64,000 nucleotides of DNA from NCBI RefSeq assembly GCF_900660545.1, contig NZ_LR214986.1, positions 682,001-746,000 on the forward strand. Reading direction: 5' to 3'. Shown in pieces: positions 46,995 through 58,373 of this stretch. The notes under the pieces were generated by a model. The model was not told the DNA's origin. It ran no database searches and was given only the letters and a program-made list of their open reading frames with translations. Positions within the stretch are counted from its first letter, which is position 1; each line of letters starts with the position of its first letter. The DNA is from Mycoplasmopsis cynos (GTDB lineage Bacteria > Bacillota_I > Bacilli_A > Mycoplasmatales > Metamycoplasmataceae). The translations under genes were made by a program, and so were the position numbers.

Positions 46995-47675
46995 TTTTGT
47001 TAATGTAGTTGATAAAATTGTCAAATTTTTGCCAACAATCATATTCTGGAAAAGTGATTTTTTGAAGTTTTTGAGAATTTTTAACTCACGCTGATGAAGG
47101 GTGATGAGGGAGTTTATGTTGTTAAAAAGGTGACCTAATTTATCTTCTTCTTTAAAGTTAGGATGAACAATTTTTAAATCACTAAGCATATCATATACGA
47201 TATATGGAATACTTCCCCTGCGAGCTTCATCATTAATTTTTTTAGGTAATAAAGTAAATAATAAATAATACAAAAATACTCTATTAATTCCTATTTTAGT
47301 TAATACATAAGTCCTTTGATATGCATTAAAAAAATTATCGGCTAAATGTAAATAACCCATAGATGCACCATTACCAGCAACTGTTATTGCGGGTCCTTTA
47401 AATGCATATGAATTTATTTTAAACTTCTCAATTCCTGAAGTATAAAAATCATATTTACCGCACTCAACCATAGCATTAGCATTTAACTTTCCTGTACTAA
47501 TTTCACATAAATTCCCCAGCCTTTCCTGTTCTCAAACGTTTGTCATTTTTGTTAATGTAGTTGGTAAAATTGCCAAATTTTTACCAACAATCATCTTCTG
47601 AAAAAGTGATTTTTGAAGTTTTTGAGAAATATCTAAACTATATTGAAGAACATATTTTATGTTTCTGGTGTCGAT
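46995..47675 (-). pseudogene. Silent hsdS cassette C (start of array 1)
   Basis: The first cassette of array 1. It opens with a degenerate linker (SLDISQKLQKSLFQKMIVGK, preceded by a TAA in frame at 47676), then WEQERLG and a recognition domain (CEISTGKLNANAMVECGKYDF) of the usual type I S-subunit kind, ending NNINSLITLHQREL. No plausible start codon with a ribosome-binding site precedes it. The recognition domain is unique in the window. Confidence 0.75.
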
Positions 47676-48079
47676 TTAATTCATAATATATCTTATGTGT
47701 TAAATTGTGATAAAAATACATGCATCACAAAAATTGTAATTCAATTAACAATGATCAATTCTTCTTAAAAAACATATTCTAAACATTAATTAAATACTAA
47801 TAAGACAATATTTAGTAATATTTGTACCTAACAAGTTATTCAATTATTAAAACAGTATAGTTCAATTACAATGTTTTTCTAATATTCATTCCACTATTAC
47901 AAAATCCTACAATAGTTAGAATAACAATAAGTCATCAAGATAAAATTTAAAAAAGATGCACTATAATTAAAACTATTTGATTTAATATGTATTATTCCAA
48001 TAAAACACATAATATCATTCCGATGTCATTAATATTGTTCCGATAAAATGTTATAATAAAATAATTAGGAGAGTAATTT
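47676..48079. other. 404-bp region between silent array 1 and fic
   Basis: AT-rich, with no gene. The right part carries the fic promoter and three TTCC(A/G)AT direct repeats (47995-48044). Nothing else is recognisable. Confidence 0.5.
47995..48044 (+). promoter_or_regulatory. Three direct repeats TTCC(A/G)AT before fic, possible operator
   Basis: TTCCAAT at 47995, TTCCGAT at 48018 and TTCCGAT at 48038, spaced 23 and 20 bases, about two helical turns. The third ends 8 bases before a -10 box TATAAT (48052-48057). The Fic protein has an N-terminal DNA-binding-like domain that might bind here. Confidence 0.4.
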
Positions 48080-48973
48080 ATGTTTATAACTGCAAAACAA
48101 GCCTCAACGAAATGGAAAATTTCCGATAGAAGGGTAAGAATTTTATGTGCCGAAGGTAAAGTAACTGGAGCTTATCAAGAAGGAAGAATTTGAAAAATAC
48201 CAATTAATGCCACCAAACCTAATGACGGTCGTTACAAAACAAATGAAAGCCTTTTATCGCAAATAGACCGAAAAAAAGAAGAACTCGATAGAATGAGGCC
48301 TTTCACAGAAGGGGAATTAGCAAGACTGAATGAAGAATTTACTATTGAATATACATATAATTCAAACGCTATCGAAGGGAACTCATTAACCTTAAGAGAA
48401 ACTGATTTAGTATTAAAAGGTCTTACCATAAATAAAAAGCCACTAAAAGATCATATGGAGGCAATTGGACACAAGGAGGCTTTTGATTTTGTAAGTGAAC
48501 TCGTAAAAAGAAAAAGTGAAATTAATGAGGGAATAATTAAACAAATCCATTATCTAGTTCTTGCTGATAAAAAAGACGATAGAGGTATTTATCGAAGAGT
48601 CCCTGTTCGTATAATGGGTGCTGCTCATGAACCAGTACAGCCTTACTTGATTGAACCTAAAATGGAAGAGCTTTTAAAGAATTATTTATCTAGTAAAGAA
48701 CATATTGTTACAAAGCTAGCTAAATTTCACATTGAATTTGAAGCAATCCACCCATTTATTGATGGAAATGGAAGAACAGGAAGACTTCTTGTAAATCTTG
48801 AATTAATGAAAGCGGGATATCCACCTATTGATATAAAATTTACAGATAGAATTGCCTATTATAATGCATTTGATGAATATCATATGAAACATAGTTTAAA
48901 AGCAATGGAGGTTTTATTCGCTAAGTATATCAATGAAAAATTAGATATATATTTAAAAATGCTGCAAGATTAA
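48080..48973 (+). CDS. Fic-domain protein with N-terminal helix-turn-helix
   Basis: A 297-residue protein. Residues 1-45 (FITAKQASTKWKISDRRVRI, then GRIWKIP) look like an excisionase/MerR-like DNA-binding domain. The Fic core has the full catalytic motif HPFIDGNGRTGR with His224, so AMP transfer (or another nucleotide transfer) to a target hydroxyl is expected. An inhibitory helix motif of the S/TxxxEG type (SNAIEGN, near residue 97) precedes the core, as in class II Fic proteins that are self-inhibited. TTAGGAGAG precedes the ATG. A TGA at 48190 is Trp. The gene sits between silent hsdS array 1 and hsdM; Fic genes are often found in or near type I loci. Its target is unknown. Confidence 0.88.
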
Positions 48974-49008
48974 AATAAATTTCACTTAAACACAATATTT
49001 TAAAAAAT

Positions 49009-49059
49009 AAAAATTGGATAAAGTGCTTAGGCAATACCAAAATACTTTATCCAATTTTT
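49009..49059 (+). terminator. Terminator after fic
   Basis: A perfect 16-bp inverted repeat (49009-49024 and 49044-49059) with a 19-base loop and a trailing T run. It separates fic from the hsd operon, whose likely -10 box TATAAT is at 49208-49213. Confidence 0.75.
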
Positions 49060-49207
49060 AATTATTTTCTCTTTAGTATTTTAAATCTTTTTTTAACTTT
49101 TAACATTTTATTATGTAAAAACAAAAAAACTAAAAAAGAAAAATTTTTAAGGATAATGTTTTATTTATATTTTTTGAGTTTTTTACAGCGAAATTAATAA
49201 ATAATAC

Positions 49208-49213
49208 TATAAT
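49208..49213 (+). promoter_or_regulatory. Likely -10 box of the hsdM-hsdS-hsdR operon
   Basis: TATAAT 43 bases before the hsdM ATG, with TTTACA at 49182-49187 as a distant candidate -35 box (spacer 20). AAAAGGAG precedes the ATG. Confidence 0.45.
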
Positions 49214-49256
49214 TAAGATATAAAAATAAAGGTAATTTAATTTAAAAGGAGTACAA

Positions 49257-51938
49257 ATGGCGAAAAATCTTGAAAATAATCAAGACTTTATCAAAATGAG
49301 CAAGCAAAAACTTGCTAATAAAATATGATCTGCTGCTAACGAACTTAGATCACAGTTAGATGTCACAGAATATGACAAAATTATATTAGGTTTAATATTT
49401 TATAAATACTTATCATCAAAGCAAACTGAAACATTAATTGATAAAAATGGCGATTATCAACTATGTCAAAAAAATGATGAAAAATCAAATAATAATGAAT
49501 GTTACTTATACATAGAAGATCTTACAAAAGGTGAAAATCCTGATCAAATTGTTGATAGCTTAAAAGAAAATTTAGGTTTTTATATACCATATGAATATTT
49601 ATTTTCATCATGAAATAAAAAAGAATTTCGTAGTAAATTTGATCGAAACTATATTATCGAATCAATTAATCACTTTAATAGTGAAATAGAAAATATTAAC
49701 CAACAGAATTCATTATATAAAAACATATTTGATGAATTTTATCTTTCAATTCAAAAGGTCAAAAATGAAGATAGCATCAAAAAGGTTGTTAGAATTATTG
49801 ATGAAATTCCAACTAAAAAACAAGATTATGATGTATTAGGTTTTATTTATCAATATTTAATTGGTGAGTTTGCCTCAACAGCAGGTAAAAAAGCTGGGGA
49901 ATTTTACACACCACTTGAAGCCGGGATTCTAATGTCTGAAATAATTTCATTCCATCTTAGTAAATTTACATATGATAAAGATGATTTAATTAGAATATAT
50001 GACCCCACAGCCGGTTCTGGTTCTTTATTAATTAGAGTTGCAGAAAAATTCCAAAAACATATGAATGAATTACATCATGATATTAGAATTAAATATATTG
50101 CACAAGAAATTCTACCAACCTCATTTAAGACATTGAGTATGAACTTAATTATGCATAATATTCCACCACAATTAATAAACATTAGAGAAGCTGATACCTT
50201 AGAAGATGATTGACCAACAGAAAGTAACGGAGATAAAAAAGTTAAAGCTATTGTAGCAAATCCACCTTATTCTCATCTTTGAAAACCTGATAATAAAATA
50301 AATGATCCAAGATTCCAATCATATGGTCTTGCTCCAAAATCAAAAGCTGATTATGCCTTTTTATTACATAGTTTATACCATTTAGATAAAGATGGAATAA
50401 TGGCAATAGTTTTACCTCACGGAGTTTTATTTAGAGGCGGTTCTGAATATGAAATTAGAAAATCATTAATCAAAAAACAAAAAATTGATACCATTATTGG
50501 ACTTCCTAATAATATGTTTATGGGTACTGGTATTTCAACTATAATAATGATTCTTAAAGAAAACAAAACTACTGACGACATTATGTTTGTTGATGGTTCT
50601 AAACTTTTTTCAAAAGATGGAAATAAAAATAAACTTGATAGATCACATATTATCAAAATATCAGATGTTGTTAATAACAGAATTGAAAAAGATGGATTTT
50701 CAAGAATTGTTTCGCTTAAAGAAGTTGAGGAAAATGACTACAATCTAAATATTTCAAGATATATAGATAATTATGATAAAGATGAAATTCATGACTTATA
50801 TTCAACAATGTATGGTGGAGTATCTGACCAAGAAATTTCGGTTTTAAATCCATTTTGAAATAAGTTTATTGGTTTAAAAGAAAAACTTATTTCAAAAAGA
50901 CCTGACGGATATAATCTTTTAAATCTAAAAAATGATGATTTAGTAAATACAGTAAAAAATGATTCATATGTAAAAGAGTTTATTAAAGAAAATAAAGACA
51001 TTGCAAATTTAATTATCGAGTTTATTAAGAAAAATATTCCTTCATATGAAAATATTAATGAAATTAATGTTTATAACTTTGAAAGTAATTTCGAAGAATT
51101 TATATTAAATATTAAAGATAATGCCTTTATTGAAAAATATGACATATATCAAGTAGCGATTGAAAAATTCGAGATTATTAAAGAGGATATTGAAATAATT
51201 CAAAATTATCAAAATGATAATATCTCAATTTCAGAAATTCTTATTCAAGAAAAAAATATTGAAAATAATAAAAATGGCACTCTAGTCAATTGAGATGCTC
51301 GCTTAATAGGCAAGGAATTTATTATTGAGAAATTTTTTGTTAATGAATTAAATGAAATAAAAAAATTAAAATACAATATCGATTCAATAGAAAGCGAAAT
51401 TAAAGAAACATTTGAATCAATTGATGAAGAAGAAAAAGATCTACCTATATTTAAAGAAAATGGTTTTGATAATAAAGAATTATCAAAACAAGTTGCTATT
51501 TTAAAGAAGGATAAATATGCATTAGATAATCTTGAATTAGCCGACAAACTTATTCATGTTTATAATTTAAACAACGAACTTAAAAATTTAAAAGACTTAC
51601 TCAAAATAAATGAGTTCGAATTATTAAACGCCTCTCTTGAAAAATACGATTCACTAGATAAAACTACATTTTATGATCTTTTATTTTACAAATGAACTAA
51701 TAACATCACTGAAAAAATTATTGAACTAGTTAATAAAGTAATTGATTCATTTATAAATAAAATAGAAAAATTATTTAACAAGTACTTAAATACATTAAAT
51801 GAAATAAATGAAGAAATTAGCAAAAACGAATCAGAATTGGTCAAACTTCTCGCTGATCTAAAAGCAGATGAATATGATCAAAAAGCCATTAATGAATTAA
51901 TCACAATTTTAGGTGGTAATAAAAATGAGCAAAAATAA
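49257..51938 (+). CDS. hsdM: Type I restriction-modification DNA methyltransferase subunit HsdM
   Basis: An 893-residue adenine methyltransferase subunit. After a helical N-terminal domain comes the SAM-binding motif I DPTAGSGSLL (from residue 249) and the catalytic motif IV NPPYS (from residue 335). Residues beyond about 600 are a long, charged, helical extension; canonical HsdM is about 500-550 residues, and longer forms are known in mycoplasmas. It joins HsdS to methylate the recognition site and is needed for the full complex with HsdR. The TAA at 51936 overlaps the hsdS start by 14 bases. TGA Trp codons are frequent. Confidence 0.95.
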
Positions 51939-53163
51939 TATGGTTCCATCAATCAGATTTAAGGAATTTACTAACGCTTGAGAACAGGAAAGGTTGGGGA
52001 ATTTATTAATTCCAAAACGTGAAAAAAATATTAACGGATATGAATTGGAGAGCTTTTCTATTTCAAATAAGCATGGTTTTATTAGTCAAAATGAGTTTTT
52101 TAGAAATGGCGGAATAGCGATAAGTGCTGATAAAAGAAACTCAATTTTAGTTAAGAATAACTATTTTGCATATAATCCAGCTAGAATTAATATTGGTTCT
52201 ATTGGATTATATAAATCTAGTAAAATAGGCCTTGTAAGTCCTTTATATGAAGTTTTTGTTTCAAACGATTTAGTCAATAATGATTGATTATTTATTTGGT
52301 TTAAATCAAAACACTTCAATAAAATTGTAGAAAGAAAGAAGGCCGGAAGTGTAAGACAAACCATCAATTTAAATGATATTAGCGATGATCAAATAATAAT
52401 TCCTTCTTTTTATGAGCAATGCAACATTGCTACTACTTTTCAGTCTTTAAACTCCCTCATCACCCTTCATCAGCGTAAGTTAAATGCCTTAGAAAATCTC
52501 AAAAAAACCTTATTAGAAAAGATGTTTCCAAGCGAAAATTCTGTTTTTCCATCAATTAGATTTAAGGAATTTACTAACGCTTGAGAACAGGAAAGGCTGG
52601 GGAACGTAGGTGACTTTAAGAGTAGTTCAGTTGATAAAATTATTAGGAAAAATGATTTATCTATATTCTTGTTAAATTTTATGGATGTTTATAAAGGTGT
52701 GAAAATAACTTCAAAGAATTTAAGAATTAATACAGCAAATAAAAGCCAAATAAGTTCATTTAATATTTTAAAATCTGATGTATTTTTTACACCTTCATCT
52801 GAAACTCGGAATGATTTAGGTTTTGCAAAAACGGCATTAGAAACAATAGAACAAGGAGTTTTTTCATATCATTTAATTAGATATAGACAAAAAAATAAAA
52901 CTTTTTATGAATCATTTATTGACTATATTGTAAGGACTTCTAGATATAGAATAATATTTTATAAAGAAGCTGTCGGCGCTCAAAGATATGTATTAAGTAT
53001 AAAAACTTTTAATAACACAGTAATTCCAAAACCAACTATTCAAGAACAAGAAAGAATTGTATTTTTATTAAATATTATCGACTCCCTAATCACCCTTCAT
53101 CAGCGTAAGTTAAATGCCTTAGAAAATCTCAAAAAAACCTTATTAGAAAAAATGTTTGTATAG
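51925..53163 (+). CDS. hsdS: Type I specificity subunit HsdS (expressed copy)
   Basis: A 412-residue specificity subunit with two target-recognition domains and two conserved helices. Domain 1 is residues about 23-175; domain 2 is about 225-385. Each half starts with a FTNAWEQERLGN block (repeat R1) and ends in a LITLHQRKLNALENLKK helix (repeat R2), so the gene is itself an internal duplication. Domain 2 is a near-identical copy of silent cassette F. Its linker (LLEKMFPSENSVFPSIRFKE) differs from those in the silent arrays (LFQKMIVGKNLTIL). The start overlaps hsdM and the stop is 7 bases before hsdR. The two domains decide the two halves of the split DNA target. Confidence 0.95.
51973..52001 (+). 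repeat. hsdS repeat R1 (inversion site), + orientation; eight other copies
   Basis: The core encodes WEQERLG. Two + copies: 51973-52001 and 52576-52604. Seven - copies: 46417-46440, 46960-46988, 47512-47540, 57748-57776, 58348-58371, 58972-58999 and 59523-59550. The core GAGAACAGGAAAGG is identical throughout; positions either side vary slightly. Opposite orientation between hsdS and both silent arrays fits inversion. Confidence 0.85.
52452..52476 (+). repeat. hsdS repeat R2, + orientation; eight other copies
   Basis: The block encodes SLITLHQR. Two + copies: 52452-52476 and 53082-53106. Seven - copies: 45945-45969, 46539-46563, 47088-47112, 57252-57276, 57876-57900, 58470-58494 and 59099-59123. 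R2 closes each recognition domain, so R1 and R2 bracket every exchangeable unit. Confidence 0.85.
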
Positions 53164-53170
53164 GAAAAAT

Positions 53171-56100
53171 ATGTCAAAACTTAATTTTAACAATGTAAAT
53201 TTTAAAAATGAAGCTGAATTCGAAGAAAGTGTTACAAAACTTTTATTAGATAATGGTTGAAAGAATCGAAGCTTTGGTGAATTAAATATTGATAATGAAT
53301 TAAATAATGTTACTGAATATGATTTGAAATTAAATTGATTACGCATCTTAAATTATAATAATGTAGATAAGCTTGATGGAAAGCCAATTACCGAAAAAGA
53401 ATTAGATTTATTAATAAATGAAATTGAATCTAAACAAAATGTAGCTCAAGTTAATAGCGATATCATAAAACCTAATCAAGGACTGCAATTAAAAAGAGAA
53501 CAAAAAATAATTCCTTTAACATTAATTCACAAAGAACAATTAAATAATGATGGTGGTAAAAACTATTTTCAAATCGCAAGACAAGTTAGAATCAATAATA
53601 GCAATAACGTTCAAAAAAGAAGTGATATTTTTTTACTAATAAATGGGATACCGTTTATTCATATTGAATTAAAAGATGCGGATAAGAATATTGTTAATGC
53701 AAAAAATCAATTGACTAATTATAATAAAAATATTTATAATGGTATCTTTAAATTCATACATATAGTAGTTGCAATGAATCCATTAAAAATGGAATATTCA
53801 CCAAGAAATAGGGAATTAAAATTTATTAATTGGTATGATGAAACTAATAAAAATGAAATTAATAATTGAGTTGATGTTGTTAAGAACTTTTTATCTATTC
53901 CAATGGCATTAGAATTAATTTGTGACTATACCATTCCTGATGGTAATGAATTAAAAATTTTAAGAAGTTATCAATACTATGCTGTTAAAAAAATACTAGA
54001 TAAGATTAAAAAAACAGATCTTTTTGCAGCTGAAAATGATAAGCCTATTAAAGGAGGTTTCATTTGACATGCAACAGGTTCAGGAAAGACCTTTACTAGT
54101 TTTAAAACTAGTTCATTAATAATTGAACATAATCTTGCTGATTTAGTAATATTTGTGGCTGATAGAATTGAACTAGTGGATCAAACCTATAATGAGTTTG
54201 TAAAGCATAATAAAATGGTTACAAATGTTTCAAGTACTAAAGACTTACAAAATAAAACAAGAAAAAATGAACATCAACCAATAATAGTAACATCAATTCA
54301 GAAATTAGATCGTATCAAAGAAGAACACAAAGATATTCTTGATAAAAAAAGAATTGTTTTAATTTTTGATGAGGCTCATCGCAGTACTTTTGGACAAATG
54401 ATGAGCAAAATCAAAAATACCTTTAATAAAAAAACTATAATTTTCGGTTTTACTGGGACTCCTATTTTCGATGAAACGCCTAATACATATGATATTTTTG
54501 GTGAAAAACTACATAGTTATACCTTAGGTGATGCAATAGTGCAAGAAAAAGTATTAAAATTCAGTTGTAAATATAATATTTTTGAAGATTTATATAAATG
54601 AGCATTCAATTGTAATGTTGATAATAAACAAAAAGATTGTTCTGATACATTAAATTCTCTTAATAGCACTAAGTTAAAACAAGAGTTATCAGAATTAAAG
54701 AATAATGTAAAATATGAAGCTACTAAAAAAATAGAAGAATTTAATGAAAAATCAGATAATTTGGATAAATTAATCGAATTAGAAAAAGAAATTAATTATA
54801 TTTATAAAACTGATTTATACAAAAATCTTGTCGTTGAAAGCATTTTAAATGATTGATATGATTTAGAAAAATCAAAAGATTTTAAATATAAATTTTCTTC
54901 AATTTTAGCTACTTCAAGTATTGATGATGCAATAAAATACTTTCGCATATTTAATAATTACATAAATAATCTTGATATAAATGATAAAAAACGTAAATTT
55001 AAATTTACTGCCTTATTTACAAAATCATTAGATAGCGATGAATCACCACAAAAACTTGAAAAACTAGAGGAAATATTTAAAGAAATATATAAAAAATACG
55101 AACAAGATTTTGGATCTAAAATCATTAATCAAAATGAAGAACATGAATTGTTTAAAAAAGATGTTTCTCAAAGATTAAAAAGAATTAATATAGATGAAAA
55201 CGATGATTCAAAAGCTTTAAATCTATTAATAGTTGTTAATCAAATGCTAACTGGTTTTGATTCAAAATATATTCAAACAGTATATTTTGATAAATTTCAA
55301 GAATCACAAAATCTAGTTCAAAGTGTTTCAAGAACTAATAGAAAATATGACATTAATAAAGAGTTTGGTAGAGCACATTTTTATAAATTGCCATACCACA
55401 TGAAAAAAAATGTTGAAGAGGCTTTTAGAAAATATGCTTATGAAAATTTAACAGAAATTACCGTATCTGATATATCAGTTTTAATAAATGTAATAAAATC
55501 AAAATATAAAGAAGTCGAAAAATTATTTAAAGAATTAAATATTAGTTGATTTAAAAATATTGAATCATTTGACACCGATGATATAAATAAAACTACGGAT
55601 CTTCGAAAATCATATAATCATTTATGTGAAATTAAACGTATAATGAACTCATTAAATTTATTAAGTTTCAAGTGAGAAGAAAATGGAAAATTAATGCCTT
55701 TTGATCAAGAAGTAGCTAAGAGAATTGATGTAAAAATATATGAAATTGGGTCTATTTTAGCCAATATTGATTCAACTAATTGTGGTAATCCTCTTGATGA
55801 TGATCTTAAATTCTATAATGATGAAGTTTTAAGGGATATTCAGGCACGCAAAAAGCAAGAACTTTATGATAAGGATTTTTTCGCAAACCTTGAATGAGAA
55901 TTAAGAACATGTGAATCAATATCTCTTGTTTTAAGTAAGTATTGCATTAAATATCATAATTGAATTAAAGAATGATATAACCTTTATCGCAATAATGATA
56001 AAATTAGTTTATATGACTTTTTAGAACTTAAAAAGCAAGAAGATAAACAAGAAATTCTTGATGAATTAGCTATTTATGGAATTGGAAAAGAAATTGTTGA

Positions 56101-56260
56101 TGAATTTATAAATAATTACTATATAGATATTGAAGAAGATATTAATAAAAACAATAATTTTGAAGACCACATTTGATCAAAAGTTAAATCATCAAATGGT
56201 CCAAAATATAAATTAAGAAATCCAATTATTGAACTTATAAAACAATACAAAGAAAAATAA
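53171..56260 (+). CDS. hsdR: Type I restriction endonuclease/translocase subunit HsdR
   Basis: A 1029-residue motor and nuclease subunit. The nuclease active site is visible as FIHIELKDA (Glu166 and Lys168). The helicase part has Walker A ATGSGKT (residues 301-307), DEAH at 400-403 and FTGTPIF. Later parts include VSRTNRKYD and QMLTGFDSKY, typical of the second RecA-like domain. All parts are present and in one frame, so restriction should be active with a matching HsdM-HsdS. It starts 8 bases after the hsdS stop, in the same operon, and ends in a terminator. TGA Trp codons split it into fragments under the standard code. Confidence 0.95.
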
Positions 56261-56288
56261 TAGAACTAATTAAAGTTCTATTATTTTT
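56256..56288 (+). terminator. Terminator after hsdR
   Basis: A perfect 12-bp inverted repeat (56256-56267 and 56274-56285) with a 6-base loop, overlapping the stop codon and followed by TTTTTAT. Confidence 0.75.
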
Positions 56289-56291
56289 ATA

Positions 56292-56300
56292 GCGTGGGCA
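56292..56300 (+). repeat. 9-bp inverted repeat flanking the recombinase gene
   Basis: GCGTGGGCA at 56292-56300 is repeated in opposite orientation at 57247-57255, just outside both ends of the recombinase gene. The second copy is the end of repeat R2 in cassette D. The match is short and could be a site used once by the recombinase, or chance. Confidence 0.35.
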
Positions 56301-56308
56301 TTTAAATT

Positions 56309-57232
56309 TTAATTTAAACTTGATATTGAACGCATAACTACATCAATATCTTTATTTTCTAACTCATTAATAATATGCAAGTATATTCTCTCTGTAGTAT
56401 TCATACTAGAATGACCAAGTCTTTTAGCAACAGAAGCAATAGATACGCCTGCATACAATAATATTGATGCGTGCGTATGTCTCAATCCATGAATGGTTAT
56501 AATAGGAATATTTGCTGATTTACATCTTCTACTAAGAGTATCATTTATAGTGGAATTATAAATTTTTTCTTTAAACAAAAATATTGGCTTATTACTTGGC
56601 AGGTCTTTAATGAGACCTGAAAATTGTGATATAGTTAATCAATCTAATGGAACCTTTCTAATTGATGACTTATTTTTAGTTGGTAAAAAACCTCCATTTT
56701 CTTTATAATTCCATGTCTTAGATATATTTAAAGTTTGTTTTGAAAAATCAAAGTCCTCAGGTGTAATTGCAATAGCTTCTGAAAAGCGCAAACCAGTTTT
56801 AGCTATTAAAAGTAATAGTCAATCAGAATTTAATTTTTCTTTTAATTTTAATGTTTTTAAAAGTAATTGTAATTCAAATTGACTTAAATATTTCTTGGCT
56901 TTTTTCTTAGGTGGTTTACCCTTTACGACAACCTTTCTTGTTGGATCATTATCTATTAAGCCCTCATCAAAGGCATCTAGTAATGAACTTTTTAAATGGT
57001 GATGAAAATCCATCGTTGTCTGTCTTTCATGAAACATGGCATAGTCATTTAGAATTTTTTGATATTCCATTCTATTGATGTCACAAAGTTTTAAATTAGG
57101 TGCTAACTTTATTATTCAATCTAGCGATAATTCATATTTTTTAAAACTAACACTTCTAATTGAACCTTTCTTATATACATAAATTCAATTTTGAAAATAT
57201 TTATAAAACAAAATTTCTGATTTTTTTCTCAT
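56309..57232 (-). CDS. Tyrosine recombinase (integrase/XerC-like), probable hsdS invertase
   Basis: A 307-residue site-specific recombinase of the phage-integrase family. Active-site residues: Arg149 in TGLRFSEA, HGLRHTHAS near residues 244-252 (His and second Arg), a GH in KRLGHSSM, and the Tyr284 nucleophile in ERIYLHI. The N-terminal 140 residues are a SAM-like DNA-binding domain. Start 57232 has GGAGGG 4 bases upstream. The gene lies between hsdR and silent hsdS array 2, and its first 32 bases overlap the frame of cassette D. Type I loci of M. pulmonis have a comparable recombinase that inverts hsdS segments; by analogy this one should act at R1 or R2. That role is inferred. Confidence 0.88.
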
Positions 57233-57775
57233 TTTCCCTCCGAAATTGCCCACGCTGATGAAGGGTGATGAGGGAGTAAATTTTATTGAATAGCTTATTT
57301 ATTTTGTGTCTTTCAGAGAAATTTTTAGTTAACGTAATTTTATAATTTTTTATTATCTCTGATGTTAAATTTGATTGAGTACCTGATGATGAGAGACTAT
57401 TTCATAATTTAAGTAATTCCATTCTTTTAAGTGCATAAAAAATAAAATCTCTTAAATTCAATTCATCACTAAAAACCATATTAAATATAGCCTGTGAGGT
57501 AGAAACGTTATTCTTTAATATTGCCACCTTCCCGATTGAAGCATACATTGCTAATGAAATAGAGTCTTTTGGAACTATTCATGCTGATGAATTTTTTAAA
57601 CCTTTTAATGTTATATTTTTCTCAGTTTTATAAATATATGTGTCAGAATTAGAAATATCAGTAATTGACAAAAATGGTATATGACCATTATAAAATTCTT
57701 TATTACTCGATAATGGAGTACCGCCGGACTTTCCGAATTGATATAAATTCCCCAACCTTTCCTGTTCTCAAACGT
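57201..57775 (-). pseudogene. Silent hsdS cassette D (array 2, cut short at R2)
   Basis: A recognition cassette (NLYQFGKSGGTPLSSNKEFY onward, with SLAMYASIGKVAIL) of normal kind up to SLITLHQR. There the usual helix is replaced by GQFRRENEKKIRNFVL and a TAA at 57201, inside the recombinase gene start. The break falls exactly on repeat R2 next to the GCGTGGGCA motif. The recognition domain is unique in the window. Confidence 0.75.
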
Positions 57776-58373
57776 TTGTCATTTTTGTTAATGCAACTGA
57801 TAAAATTGTCAAATTTTTGCCAACAATCATCTTCACAAAAAGTGATTTTTTAAAGATTTTAAGAATTTTTAACTCACGCTGATGAAGGGCGATGAGGGAG
57901 TTTAACAAACTAAATAATTTAGAAATCTTATTTTGTTCTATCAAATTTGTCGATTTTAACTGAATATTATTAAGTTCATTTAAATTAATGCTTTTACCAA
58001 CTCTCAAGCCATAAGAAATTGAACTTAATTTGTCAATAAATGATTTGGATTTAAGAATAAAAGTTCAAAACTTGTCATCATTATTTTCTTTATTTATAAA
58101 ATCTACAACACTATAAGCAGGAGAGGTAACTCCTAAAATTGCGGAATGTGCTAAACCAGAATCATATGATGATAAGTGTATAACAAATTGCCCAGGTTCA
58201 ACAAGTTTATATTTAATAATATTATCCAAATTAAACTGAACATTAAAGTTAATATCCTGTCTTTTTTGCATTCCATTTTCTTTTGTCGCTGCAAGAATAG
58301 GTAAATTTTTGAAACCTTTTTTACACACAAAACGAAACAATAAATTAAACCTTTCCTGTTCTCAAACGTTTGT
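57776..58373 (-). pseudogene. Silent hsdS cassette E (array 2)
   Basis: The recognition domain (FVCKKGFKNLPILAATKENG) is nearly identical to cassette A of array 1 over more than 450 bases, yet its linker (ELKILKIFKKSLFVKMIVGK) and neighbours differ. It is in frame with cassettes D and F. No start or ribosome-binding site. Confidence 0.75.

Noticed and set aside
48232..48429. A 65-codon minus-strand frame opposite fic
   Set aside because: Antisense shadow; the + frame contains the complete Fic motif.
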